Part shown: positions 17,674-25,966 of the stretch, in pieces
Position numbering within the stretch: position 1 is the stretch's first letter
Layout: every line of letters begins with the position of its first letter
DNA from: Fictibacillus arsenicus
GTDB lineage: Bacteria > Bacillota > Bacilli > Bacillales > Fictibacillaceae
DNA length: 64,000 nucleotides
Assembly: GCF_001999465.1 (NCBI RefSeq)
Contig: NZ_MQMF01000005.1
Location: 47,894-111,893, forward strand
Direction of reading: 5' to 3'
Program-made: the position numbers and the translations under genes
The notes under the pieces: model-generated
What the model saw: the letters and a program-made list of their open reading frames with translations, nothing else
What the model was told of the DNA's origin: nothing
Databases searched by the model: none

Positions 17674-17865
17674 CTATTGTAATTTATTGTTAGCTGAACG
17701 AATAATAAGAATTGCTGTTTTGTATTCGTTTACATCTATTAGTTTCTGGTTGTATAGCTCTCGAACTTCTTCTTGTATTAATTCTAAATCTGCAGCTGGG
17801 TTCCCTGTGTATATAATGGTTCCAAATCTTTTCAATAACTGCTGCACATCATACATTGTTTTCAT
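17674..17865 (-). CDS. yqgQ: Small YqgQ protein (DUF910)
   Basis: This 63-aa helical protein begins MKTMYDVQQLLKRFGTIIY and carries the conserved DLELIQEEVRELY segment of YqgQ. The gene lies 13 bp upstream of glcK and probably shares its transcript. The family has a three-helix fold and was suggested to bind nucleic acid, but its function is not established. The Shine-Dalgarno sequence (GGTGAT) is weak. Confidence 0.88.
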   Translation of the reverse strand: MKTMYDVQQLLKRFGTIIYTGNPAADLELIQEEVRELYNQKLIDVNEYKTAILIIRSANNKLQ

Positions 17866-17989
17866 TTTCTATCACCAAAGTCATTATAACAAAAATTATG
17901 GGACTTAATGCAAGCCTTTGCACAATATTATCACAAAAAACAGCCAGTTTTTTCTGTGGCCACTGAAAAACCGGTTGAACAGAAAAAAG

Positions 17990-18022
17990 AATCAAACCAC
18001 CTCGATAAGAGCTGGTTTGATC
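17990..18022. terminator. Bidirectional terminator between yqgQ and the SpoVAF-like gene
   Basis: ATCAAACCAC...GTGGTTTGAT-type arms (AATCAAACCAC pairing with GCTGGTTTGATC) are followed by T8 on the plus strand and a T-rich tract on the minus strand. It shares its arm and flank with the hairpin at 59408-59453, so it appears to have moved together with the adjacent repeat fragment. Confidence 0.7.
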
Positions 18023-18029
18023 CTTTTTT

Positions 18030-18080
18030 TGCATAATAACATGTAAGGATTGCGGCGGAAGGGTACTGACTCCTGCGAGT
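18030..18080 (+). repeat. Truncated copy of the roughly 110-bp GC-rich repeat
   Basis: GCGGCGGAAGGGTACTGACT followed by CCTGCGAGTG matches the first third of the repeat found complete at 25734-25846, 59260-59378 and 59783-59900. The flank ACATGTAAGGATTG and the preceding hairpin also match the 59 kb copy. The 17866-18110 gap holds this remnant and terminator hairpins. A 97-codon open frame across it is not considered a gene. Confidence 0.75.
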
Positions 18081-18110
18081 GCCTCTTTTTTCTCTAGCTG
18101 TTTTTGCGTA

Positions 18111-19574
18111 TTAACGATCTGGGTCCTTAGGGTGGAGTACAACAGGTCTTCTGTTTTTTAAGGGCATTGGAATTCTAAATATCACATCTCTGATTGCTTT
18201 ATAGTTAAATGGAATAAACGGCCATAAATAGGGGATATGAAAAGATTTAAAAGAAACAAAAAATAAAATAGCTAACGTAAATCCTGCCATATAACCTGGA
18301 ACTCCTAATAAAGCAGTAAGAGCCAGTAATGAAAGCCTCAATAATCTGTTAGCAAGACTAAGTTCATAAGTTGGAGTAGCAAAAGTGCCTATTGCTGCTA
18401 CGGCAATATATAACACGACTTCATTTACAAACAAACCAACCTCAATAGCAACTTGACCGATTACAATTGCTGACACAAGCCCTAATCCTGTAGACACAGA
18501 TGTGGGTGTATGAATGGTAGCCATCCTGAGCATATCCATACCGAGTTCAATAATGATAAACTGCAAAAAAAGCGGAACAACACCAATTTCCTCAGGGCCA
18601 ATAAAACTGAGACTAATCGGCAGGAGTTCTTTTTGAACAGAAAACAAATACCAAAGCGGCAGCAGAAAAATAGAAATCCATACAGCAAGAAAACGGACAA
18701 ACCTTAAATACGCACCTACGATTGGCTTCTGCCTATACTCTTCTGCATGCTGAAGATGATGCCAAAATGTAGTAGGAGTTATAAGAACTGACGGTGATCC
18801 GTCTACAAAAACGAGAACATGTCCTTCAAAAAGATGCACAGCAGCAGTATCAGGACGTTCTGTATACCTCACTAACGGATATGGATTTAAGTGCCTTCCG
18901 CAAATAAATTCCTCAACCGTTTTCTCTCCCATTGGAAGGCCGTCCGTATCAATTTTTTTCAGAGAATCTTTAATTCGTCCCACGATATGCGGATCAGCTA
19001 TGTCCTCAATATAGGAAATACATATATCCGTTTTGGAGCGCCTTCCTATACTCATATATTCCATTCGTAAAGATCGATCACGTACTCTTCTTCTCGTTAA
19101 TGCTGTATTAAATATAATCGTCTCAACAAAGCCATCTCTTGCTCCCCTTACTACCCGCTCAACATCAGGCTCTTCCGGCCCGCGGACAGGGTATGTTCTG
19201 GCATCAATCTGTATAATCTCTTGAACGCCTTCAACAATAAGAACAGTTGGTCCGCTCAAAACCCAATCTATCCCCTGGTTAAGATCATCAGATTTAGAAA
19301 TCTCAACATACGGGATATACGTTTTCATTAATCTCAAAAGCGGATCGGGATCTAGCTGTTCGGGTTCAAGGTCTGCTAAGAGCTTCATTAAATAGTGAAG
19401 AATATCATCTTTCACAAATCCATCCACCATGAACAGTGCCATTCTTCTGCCTGCATACTCTAAGTCCAAATGGATGCAGTCAAAACTGATATCCACACCT
19501 AGTTGTTTCTTCATATATTGAACGTTTTCATCAAAATCGTATGAAAGAGGCTGTTTTTTTGGCAGATAAGACAT
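18111..19574 (-). CDS. GerA-family spore germination protein, SpoVAF-like
   Basis: This 487-aa GerA-family A-subunit-type protein has a soluble N-terminal domain (about residues 1-285) and a C-terminal membrane domain with several helices. Family motifs include FNTALTRRRVRDRSLRMEYM, VEGVQEIIQID, DGSPSVLITPTTFW and the end RRPVVLHPKDPDR, which resembles SpoVAF more than GerAA/GerBA. SpoVAF is thought to act in a spore inner-membrane channel with FigP during germination. The gene stands alone without B and C partners. The start ATG follows GGAGTGATGAAAA. Confidence 0.87.
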   Translation of the reverse strand: MSYLPKKQPLSYDFDENVQYMKKQLGVDISFDCIHLDLEYAGRRMALFMVDGFVKDDILHYLMKLLADLEPEQLDPDPLLRLMKTYIPYVEISKSDDLNQGIDWVLSGPTVLIVEGVQEIIQIDARTYPVRGPEEPDVERVVRGARDGFVETIIFNTALTRRRVRDRSLRMEYMSIGRRSKTDICISYIEDIADPHIVGRIKDSLKKIDTDGLPMGEKTVEEFICGRHLNPYPLVRYTERPDTAAVHLFEGHVLVFVDGSPSVLITPTTFWHHLQHAEEYRQKPIVGAYLRFVRFLAVWISIFLLPLWYLFSVQKELLPISLSFIGPEEIGVVPLFLQFIIIELGMDMLRMATIHTPTSVSTGLGLVSAIVIGQVAIEVGLFVNEVVLYIAVAAIGTFATPTYELSLANRLLRLSLLALTALLGVPGYMAGFTLAILFFVSFKSFHIPYLWPFIPFNYKAIRDVIFRIPMPLKNRRPVVLHPKDPDR

Positions 19575-19638
19575 TTTTCATCACTCCTCTGCCTATCATC
19601 CTTTACTTTCTATAATTTTTTCATACCTCCAATCATTA

Positions 19639-19665
19639 AAATCCCAGCCACTATGACTGGGATTT
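19639..19665 (-). terminator. Terminator downstream of the M42 peptidase gene
   Basis: AAATCCCAG pairs with CTGGGATTT around a 9-nt loop. The minus-strand U-tract is short. Confidence 0.6.
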
Positions 19666-19673
19666 CAGATCTT

Positions 19674-20717
19674 CTATACGAGGTTTGAATGTAAGTATGT
19701 CTTTATAAGATTAGCTGTGTGTTCCAATGATTTAATATGTGTCCGCTCATATGCATGAGAAGCATCAATCCCAGGTCCTATTAAACCATGCACAACATCA
19801 GCGCCAGCTCTTATAGCCGCAGTAGCGTCTGAACCATAGAAAGGATAAATATCTACTTTATAATCAATTCCGTTCTTCTCAGCTAATTCAACTAAATGCT
19901 TTCGTAATCCAAAGTGATATGGTCCGCCAGAATCCTTCGCACAAATACTGACAGTAAACTCATCCGTTGTCTGTCCATCACCGATTGCACCCATGTCTAC
20001 TGCTAAATATTCAACAGTCTGTTCTGGTATATTGGAATTGCCACCAAAGCCAATCTCTTCATTATTACTAATCAAGAAATGTGTCGTAAAAGGTAATTTT
20101 GTTGATGTTTTCTGAATTTCGTTAACAAGGTGCATTAAAATTGCAACGCTTGCTTTGTCATCAAGATGCCTAGACTTTACAAAACCACCTTCCGTCTCAT
20201 CAAATCGCGGATTAAAAGAAACGAAATCACCAACGGAAACCCCTGCTTCCTCTGCATCCTTTTTTGAATGGAACTCTTGATCAACTCTAATCTCTATGTT
20301 CTTTTCATCCCTCTTCAGGTCACCCATACCTTTATACACATGTGCTGATGTCTGATGCATCAAAACTGTCCCCGAGAAACGATCACCCTTTGATGTATGA
20401 ATCGTACAATATTCCCCTTCGACCGTGTTCCAATAATATCCGCCGATTTTATCTAATTTTAAGCGGCCGTCACTTTTTATTTCTTTTACCATCGCACCAA
20501 GTGTATCCACATGAGCTGTTAGTAAACGGTGTTTCGTATCATCTTCTCCTTTAATTGTTGCAAGCAAAGCTCCTTTGTTCGTGATTTTAAAAGGCACTTC
20601 ATTTTTTTCAAAGAACGCCTTCATGTAATGAATAGCAGCTTCTGTATTCCCAGAAGGACTTGGTATATGTACTAATTCTTTAATAAATCTTACAATTTCA
20701 TTTGTTTGTATTTCCAT
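19674..20717 (-). CDS. M42 family metallo-aminopeptidase
   Basis: This 347-aa cytoplasmic peptidase of the glutamyl-aminopeptidase/TET family has metal and catalytic motifs AHVDTLGAM, HLDDKASVAIL, NNEEIGFGGN and FYGSDATAAIRAG. These enzymes trim N-terminal residues from peptides as large homo-oligomers. B. subtilis has several paralogs (YsdC, YtoP, YhfE) and I cannot decide which is the ortholog. The ATG at 20717 follows AAGGAGGAGAAGAAA; the upstream frame extension is not needed. Confidence 0.9.
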   Translation of the reverse strand: MEIQTNEIVRFIKELVHIPSPSGNTEAAIHYMKAFFEKNEVPFKITNKGALLATIKGEDDTKHRLLTAHVDTLGAMVKEIKSDGRLKLDKIGGYYWNTVEGEYCTIHTSKGDRFSGTVLMHQTSAHVYKGMGDLKRDEKNIEIRVDQEFHSKKDAEEAGVSVGDFVSFNPRFDETEGGFVKSRHLDDKASVAILMHLVNEIQKTSTKLPFTTHFLISNNEEIGFGGNSNIPEQTVEYLAVDMGAIGDGQTTDEFTVSICAKDSGGPYHFGLRKHLVELAEKNGIDYKVDIYPFYGSDATAAIRAGADVVHGLIGPGIDASHAYERTHIKSLEHTANLIKTYLHSNLV

Positions 20718-20835
20718 TTTCTTCTCCTCCTTATATGTAAACATAACATAATGATATTTTCATTTTCCATCTTCTAATTTACATGGCAGCGCATACAATT
20801 TAGGAACTAGTTTGTCCTTAGAGGAGGCACAGGTA

Positions 20836-21699
20836 ATGAAGTGGAAAATTTCAATATTTACGTTGATAATTATACTTGTAATAGGTATCATCTACCAGCC
20901 GTTTATCAAAAAAGAGGCTCGTGAAAGTATTACATTCTTCCCGATAGACACCTCTTTCTCTTTTACAGAAGCTGTCACATCTCTAAAATTTAAAGAAGGA
21001 ACAGCATCAAACTATGAATTTGAATGGGACGTTGAGTCGGAGTCCTCGGAAAGTGTCTATTTAAGACAAGACATCGCCATGATTTATGAAAATGGAAAAC
21101 TTGCTAACAAAATGACTGAATGGAAAACAACGGCAAAATCGATAGATCTGGAGAAAAATATAGAGGGGGAAACTCCTGGTTTATGGGAAGCCATATCCTA
21201 CCATCAAGGTGAAATTCATCTTAATGAAGAAAAATATCGTTCGGTTCAAAAAATGAGCAGTGATTACCTATACACAGTTAAACCAAATAACACATTTACA
21301 GGATTTAAAGAACCTGCTTCTCCATCAGAAAGGCGTCTAAAAAACACACTAAATCAAGAAACAAATAAATACCTTCAAATTACTTTAACAGAGCTTCTGG
21401 AATATTATCAGATAAACCGAAACAATTACCACGTTATTTCACTTCAGTCATTAACAGGCTATAACGAAAAAGCACTGTCCGGATTTAACCAAGTTAAAAG
21501 CCAGGAGATTATCGGGAAACTATGGGAAGGACTTTATAAAAATTATTTTATAAACATCACAACAAAAACAGGTCAAAAGATCAATCCTATAGGAAGCAGC
21601 ATGCCTTATATTTTAATAAGCAAAGATAAAACTCACTTATTTGTTTTATTTCAAACCTCAACTGGAGAGAACATTCAGCTCATTCAATACATTTCTTAA
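20836..21699 (+). CDS. Hypothetical membrane-anchored protein
   Basis: This 287-aa protein has one N-terminal hydrophobic helix (ISIFTLIIILVIGIIY) after MKWK, then a hydrophilic domain of about 265 residues likely outside the membrane. There is no lipobox and no clear signal-peptidase site, so it is probably a signal anchor. I do not recognise the family. The ATG at 20836 follows GAGGAGGCACAGGTA. Its 3' end overlaps the convergent HAD gene by 20 bp. It lies in the block that separates yqgQ from yqgN. Confidence 0.75.
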   Translation: MKWKISIFTLIIILVIGIIYQPFIKKEARESITFFPIDTSFSFTEAVTSLKFKEGTASNYEFEWDVESESSESVYLRQDIAMIYENGKLANKMTEWKTTAKSIDLEKNIEGETPGLWEAISYHQGEIHLNEEKYRSVQKMSSDYLYTVKPNNTFTGFKEPASPSERRLKNTLNQETNKYLQITLTELLEYYQINRNNYHVISLQSLTGYNEKALSGFNQVKSQEIIGKLWEGLYKNYFINITTKTGQKINPIGSSMPYILISKDKTHLFVLFQTSTGENIQLIQYIS

Positions 21700-22408
21700 A
21701 TACACTTCTTAATTCATTTGCAGAACAGCAGTTAAATATATATGGATTTGTTTGGGCTAGCATTTGTTTTGAAGGATTCCACCATATCCCTGTCCACCCT
21801 GCTGTTACAGCTGGGTGGATATCAAAACTGAATGAGTCGCCCACATAATAAAAATTTGCCGCATGTGTTCTGCTTTTTACATATTTGAATATCTCAAGGC
21901 TAGGTTTGCCAAAAGAAAGTTCTGAGGAAATAAAAATATTGTTCTCTGAAAAGCTTATTCCAAGCATACTAAGCTTCTTTCTTTGCAGTTCGGACCCTCC
22001 ATTAGAAATGATTCCTGCTGCAAATCCTCGCTTATATAAAGATTCAATAATCTCTTTGACCCAAGGATAAGGTATGACAAATGAAGGGATTTTATCTTCA
22101 CAAAGTTTTCGGAAATAATCTATTTGATTAATATCAATAGATTGGATATTTAAGGATCTTAAAGAAGAAACAAGCCTTTTTCTTTGATATTGCTCACGTG
22201 TTAAAGTTTTATCTTCATAAGCTGGCCAATACATATCACAATAGATTTTATAAGCATCGAACCATTTCTCGGCATTTATCGGCTTCTTCAAGACAGGATA
22301 AAAAATTGATTTAAAGGCAAATAAAGAAGCCTGCTTAAAAGAGGCTTCATAGTCAAATAACGTATTATCCAGATCAAAAAAGAAAGCTTTGCTATTTGAA
22401 ACGTTCAT
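21680..22408 (-). CDS. HAD-superfamily phosphatase (YfnB/YjjG-like)
   Basis: This 242-aa HAD hydrolase has motif I FFDLDNTLFD (catalytic DxD), a helical cap containing YQRKRL, motif II IISNGGSE, a motif III Lys near SFGKPSLEIF, and motif IV YYVGDSFSFDI. Its cap and motifs resemble nucleotidase or sugar-phosphatase members such as YjjG and YfnB, but the substrate is not readable. Its ATG follows the stop of the upstream 58-aa gene by one base, so the two are likely translationally coupled. Confidence 0.87.
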   Translation of the reverse strand: MNVSNSKAFFFDLDNTLFDYEASFKQASLFAFKSIFYPVLKKPINAEKWFDAYKIYCDMYWPAYEDKTLTREQYQRKRLVSSLRSLNIQSIDINQIDYFRKLCEDKIPSFVIPYPWVKEIIESLYKRGFAAGIISNGGSELQRKKLSMLGISFSENNIFISSELSFGKPSLEIFKYVKSRTHAANFYYVGDSFSFDIHPAVTAGWTGIWWNPSKQMLAQTNPYIFNCCSANELRSVFKKCIE

Positions 22409-22409
22409 A

Positions 22410-22586
22410 TTAGATCAATTCATCCATCATTTTTGAACGCAATCCGGGAAAAGACATAGCACTCCCAACTACAAAACGTCTAATAAAAGGTTGTCCCAGT
22501 GCCATGTTAATAAGACGATAACGCATTCTATAACCAAGCATTACAGCAAGGAATAACAGAAATCCTTTAATCATAAATCCTTTCAT
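22410..22586 (-). CDS. Small membrane-anchored hypothetical protein
   Basis: This 58-aa protein has one N-terminal hydrophobic helix (MIKGFLLFLAVMLGY) followed by a basic segment (RMRYRLINMALGQPFIRRFVVG). The ATG at 22586 is preceded by GCAAGGAGG. It lies between moeB and the HAD gene on the same strand. B. subtilis yqgO is a small gene in the corresponding interval, but I cannot confirm homology and give no symbol. Confidence 0.75.
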   Translation of the reverse strand: MKGFMIKGFLLFLAVMLGYRMRYRLINMALGQPFIRRFVVGSAMSFPGLRSKMMDELI

Positions 22587-22629
22587 AAAAAAACCTCCTT
22601 GCTTATACTTTTTGTGTTTGAAGGCTTTT

Positions 22630-23637
22630 TTATTCGTAAACAAGTCTTGCGAAAAATTCTTCATACATTTCTTGGGCAATTTTTGTGTCCTCTGTTCCTT
22701 TTATATGGATTCGGCCATCTTTAAATATTGCAACATCTAATCCGTTGACGGTAACTCTAAGTAAAAAGGGAGTTAAAATAGGATGATACAGTGCAAGTTC
22801 TGATTCTAGCTGTTTAAGGTCAAATAATCTATTCGTTGATAATTGCACAGTTTTTCTTCCGCATAAAACAACTGCTTCTAAAAAATCTTTTTGAAGTGCC
22901 GGGAATATATTCTTAATGCAAACGGGACAATCCGCTTTGGAAAGAGGCAGTTTTGTTTCCATATTCATTCTGTTCCAGACATCAAAAGTTAGCATCGTAG
23001 GAATGATTAAGTTGGATTGGTCTGTAAGAATTTTAAGCGCCTCAACCGTCTGATAAGATGCTGTAATTTCAACTGCTGGCATGATTACACCATTTGCATC
23101 GCACGTTTCCCCTGACATTCGTCCTCCTAATAAACAGCGAAGACAGCAAGTTTTATCTCGAATAAATACCGCCACAGTGCCTGTAGAACCTGCAACCCCT
23201 CCATATAAGTATGGAATGTTATTTTTCATACATACATCATTCAGTATGTATCGCGTTTCAAAATTGTCAGTTCCATCCAAGACCACATCTGCATCTTTCA
23301 GCAGCGTTTCTGCGTTATGCCCTGTAATTTGTTCGAAATGTGCTTCAATAACTACTGAAGAATTTATAGCGTTTAGTCGTTCTTTTGCTGCAATCACTTT
23401 CGGAACCATATCTTCTGAGTCTTTTTCAATAAAAAGAGTCTGTCGCTGGAGATTTGATTTTTCTACAACATCACGGTCTATTAATATTAAACGTCCTATG
23501 CCTGCACGCGTCAGCTGATGAGCTAATGCTGAACCAAGAGCTCCAACCCCTGCAATCACAGCAGTTTTTGTTTGCAAAATAGTCTGTCCCTCTTTACCGA
23601 TTGGACGAAATAGCTCTTGTTTTTCATACCGATTCAT
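22630..23637 (-). CDS. moeB: Molybdopterin-synthase adenylyltransferase MoeB/ThiF family
   Basis: This 335-aa E1-like enzyme adenylates the C-terminal glycine of a sulfur-carrier protein (MoaD- or ThiS-type). The nucleotide motif is AGVGALGSALAHQL, followed by DRDVVEKSNLQRQ, the catalytic DGTDNFETRYILND, and two zinc CxxC pairs (CLRC and CPVC). Its ATG overlaps the mobA stop as ATGA. The pairing with mobA points to molybdenum cofactor synthesis, although no moaD or moaE is in the window. There is no rhodanese domain; the roughly 80-residue C-terminal extension is typical of Bacillus MoeB/ThiF. Confidence 0.88.
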   Translation of the reverse strand: MNRYEKQELFRPIGKEGQTILQTKTAVIAGVGALGSALAHQLTRAGIGRLILIDRDVVEKSNLQRQTLFIEKDSEDMVPKVIAAKERLNAINSSVVIEAHFEQITGHNAETLLKDADVVLDGTDNFETRYILNDVCMKNNIPYLYGGVAGSTGTVAVFIRDKTCCLRCLLGGRMSGETCDANGVIMPAVEITASYQTVEALKILTDQSNLIIPTMLTFDVWNRMNMETKLPLSKADCPVCIKNIFPALQKDFLEAVVLCGRKTVQLSTNRLFDLKQLESELALYHPILTPFLLRVTVNGLDVAIFKDGRIHIKGTEDTKIAQEMYEEFFARLVYE

Positions 23638-24245
23638 TGTCTTCCCCCCTCAATGATCCCAATTAGCTCGTTTGGTGTGTTCACATTCTTAAAATAATGT
23701 TCTTCCTCTTCTTCTACTTCTATATACTTGGTGTTTTTTCTCTGGAGGAGCTTTAACACTTTATAGTTATGTTCTTGTAAGCAGAAATCAATATCAGGTA
23801 AACATGTTTTTTTATATACTCCGTTTAATGGATATATTTTTCCGTTTAATACAGGAATCACACAATCATATTCCCCCTCCTGTGCAGCGGTAAGCCATTT
23901 TTGATACATACTGCTGCTCATCAAAGGCATGTCACATGGAGTGACAAGATAGTAATCTGCTTTTTGACTGATCATTCCGGTATAAATACCTGCTAACGGT
24001 CCTTTACCTTTATAACGGGGTACATCTTCAAAAATGCGTATGAACTTTGAGCTGTCTTTAGTTAAAGTTGTCAATAGTTCCTCGCGCGTAATAACTAGTA
24101 TCTTATCCGCATGAGGCGTCAGTGATTCAATTGAATACTCTATAAACGTTTTGTTATTCCACATTGCTATTGCTTTTGGGCTCCCAAACCGCCGGGATTC
24201 GCCGCCAGCCAAAACTATACCTGCACAAATCACTTGACTGTCCAT
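23634..24245 (-). CDS. mobA: Molybdenum cofactor guanylyltransferase
   Basis: This 203-aa nucleotidyltransferase attaches GMP to molybdopterin cofactor. The GTP-binding signature is GIVLAGGESRRFGSPKA, followed by KGPLAGIYTGM and the metal Asp in LVTPCDMPLM. The start ATG overlaps the end of the DUF92 gene and follows GGGGGATT. It is translationally coupled to moeB. The Lys in the signature (SPKA) is present, so it is expected to be active. Confidence 0.9.
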   Translation of the reverse strand: MDSQVICAGIVLAGGESRRFGSPKAIAMWNNKTFIEYSIESLTPHADKILVITREELLTTLTKDSSKFIRIFEDVPRYKGKGPLAGIYTGMISQKADYYLVTPCDMPLMSSSMYQKWLTAAQEGEYDCVIPVLNGKIYPLNGVYKKTCLPDIDFCLQEHNYKVLKLLQRKNTKYIEVEEEEEHYFKNVNTPNELIGIIEGGRQ

Positions 24246-25021
24246 ATGTATAATCCCCCTGCTATTAACCCGCCAATGATTGTGGAACTAAAGTTAACAA
24301 GATTATTTGTTACCCATGACAAACCAAATATTCTCACTGTTTTCATCTTGCAATGCCACTTACTCTCAGTCTCTGTTTTACAAATTTGACAATAAAACTT
24401 TTGTTCAAACCATGCTCCAAAAAGGGTATCTGCAATATTTCCAAAAAAACCTGCGAAAACAATAATAATACTTCCCATGAAAGTTGATGTATCATATAGG
24501 AAATTGTAGCTTATCCCAATTGCTGCAGCTCCTAAAGCGGCAGCGATTGTCCCTAATCCAGTAACAGCTCCTGAAAGTCCTGGTTCAACCTTTCTCCACT
24601 CTTTTAAGTGAAAGGGCTTCGTCTTAGACAGTATCCCAATCTCAGAGGCCCACGTATCTGCTGTAGCGGTCGCAAGTGCACCAGCAAACACTATTATCCA
24701 AACTGGGTCTTGAATGAATATAGCAGCTATTGCAGCAAGAATGGATGCACCTCCATTTGCAAACACTTGACCGGCTGTCCGCCCTTTCTTGTCTTCTAAA
24801 GGTTCTGCATTATAATTTATCTTCATTTCTCTTTTCCATTTGGTTAAAAGGGATGATGTTAGAAAAAATATCGCTAAAATAACTAAACCTTGCCATTTAA
24901 AAGAATAAAAGGTTAGTGCTCCTGTTATAAATGCTGCTAAGCTTCCTTTAAGTGTAAGCAGCTTAAAAATAAAGAAGACCATACAGAGCAAAGCGATCCA
25001 CGTAAAAAAGAAAACTTCCAT
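24230..25021 (-). CDS. DUF92 integral membrane protein
   Basis: This 263-aa protein has about seven hydrophobic helices and the DUF92/TIGR00297 motif ATADTWASEIG. A conserved GRTAGQVFANGGAS loop precedes it and FGNIADTLFGAWFEQ follows. The family includes the plant phytyl-phosphate kinase VTE6, so a role as a polyprenyl or alcohol phosphate kinase is possible but unproven in bacteria. Cysteine pairs CQIC and WHC occur in a late loop. The gene directly follows yqgN and overlaps mobA. Confidence 0.85.
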   Translation of the reverse strand: MEVFFFTWIALLCMVFFIFKLLTLKGSLAAFITGALTFYSFKWQGLVILAIFFLTSSLLTKWKREMKINYNAEPLEDKKGRTAGQVFANGGASILAAIAAIFIQDPVWIIVFAGALATATADTWASEIGILSKTKPFHLKEWRKVEPGLSGAVTGLGTIAAALGAAAIGISYNFLYDTSTFMGSIIIVFAGFFGNIADTLFGAWFEQKFYCQICKTETESKWHCKMKTVRIFGLSWVTNNLVNFSSTIIGGLIAGGLYIWTVK

Positions 25022-25579
25022 TTATATATAGCGTCCTTCTTCAGTAATCACTTGTTCTACTGGTACATCAAATACTTCAAAAGGCAGTTGTTCTGCTGTT
25101 TGAAATGAGTAGCAAATCGATAATGTTGATCCTTGATAGTTTTGTAAGAAACGGTCATAATAACCGCCTCCGTAACCAATCCTGTATCCTTTTTTGTCAA
25201 AAACCAGCCCAGGTACGATAAGCAAGTCGATATTTTCTTTAGGAATAACCTTCGTTCTATCAATTACAGGTTCATAAAGATCCATATACACATTCTCTAA
25301 TTCATCAAAGGAACTTAGTTCTCTAAATTCCATCTTTTTGTTAGCCGAGTAGCATTTTGGTACACAGACCTTTTTTCCTTCCTCCCAAGCTTTTTTTATA
25401 ACAGTTGTCGTGTCTAATTCAAATTTTCTAGAAACAGTAATACCGATGTAGTTTGAATTTTGCCAAAGTTCTGTTTTAAATAATTGTGCAGCTATTTTTT
25501 CGTTCAAAACCTTTCGATCATTTCCTTCCATAGAGAGTAATTCACTCTTTATCTTTTTTCGCCATTCTGACTTTGTCAT
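25022..25579 (-). CDS. yqgN: 5-formyltetrahydrofolate cyclo-ligase
   Basis: This 185-aa cytoplasmic enzyme converts 5-formyl-THF to 5,10-methenyl-THF using ATP. The family motif IVPGLVFDKKGYRIGYGGGYYDRFL is plain, along with the N-terminal KSEWRKKIKSELL. The ATG at 25579 is preferred over the GTG at 25588, which would lie in the AGAGG ribosome-binding site. Its stop abuts the DUF92 gene. Confidence 0.93.
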   Translation of the reverse strand: MTKSEWRKKIKSELLSMEGNDRKVLNEKIAAQLFKTELWQNSNYIGITVSRKFELDTTTVIKKAWEEGKKVCVPKCYSANKKMEFRELSSFDELENVYMDLYEPVIDRTKVIPKENIDLLIVPGLVFDKKGYRIGYGGGYYDRFLQNYQGSTLSICYSFQTAEQLPFEVFDVPVEQVITEEGRYI

Positions 25580-25646
25580 TAGCAGCACCTCTTATGAATT
25601 GAATTATGCCTTAATCATAGCATGTGTCTTATAAGAGACAAAAAAA

Positions 25647-25670
25647 AACGCTGATAATGTAATCAACGTT
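25647..25670 (-). terminator. Weak hairpin upstream of yqgN
   Basis: AACGCTGAT and ATCAACGTT pair with one mismatch. The plus-strand A-run (A8 or more) gives a strong U-tract in minus-strand RNA. It would stop read-through from rpmG into yqgN. Confidence 0.6.
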
Positions 25671-25733
25671 AGTTATTCTTCAAGGTATTTTTCCTCAATC
25701 TTTGTAGCTCTTGAAAGTAGTTGATTTCCTTTC

Positions 25734-25846
25734 CAGGATGCTCGCTTTCCGCAGGGCGTGCGGTGAGCTCACTCTGTACTGCGTACATTGAGCGGTCTCA
25801 CCTCCCCTCTCGTCCTGCCGGAGTCTCGCCCTTCCGCTCCAATTAA
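25734..25846 (-). repeat. Copy A of the roughly 110-bp GC-rich structured repeat
   Basis: On the minus strand it reads TTGGAGCGGAAGGGCGAGAC, then GGAGGTGAGACC, then GAGCTCACCGCACGCCC and TGCGGAAAGCGAGCATCC. GGTGAGACC and GAGCTCACC can pair in RNA. It lies between two terminators in the 386-bp gap between rpmG and yqgN, and no ORF is supported there. Confidence 0.85.
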
Positions 25847-25918
25847 ATACCAATGAAGAATTTTTGAAAATCTATCAGTTGCAACAATCTTTGGAATGAT
25901 CCTATTTATGGACGAAAA

Positions 25919-25955
25919 AACGCCTGATTCCTCATTCTCATGGGAGTCAGGCGTT
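25919..25955 (-). terminator. Terminator of rpmG
   Basis: AACGCCTGA pairs with TCAGGCGTT, with further pairing near the loop (TTCC/GGGA). A T6 tract follows on the minus strand. Confidence 0.85.
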
Positions 25956-25966
25956 CTTATGTGAAA

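Noticed and set aside
17849..18142. 97-codon open frame between yqgQ and the SpoVAF-like gene
   Set aside because: It crosses terminator hairpins and the truncated repeat, has no convincing ribosome-binding site, and overlaps both neighbouring genes.
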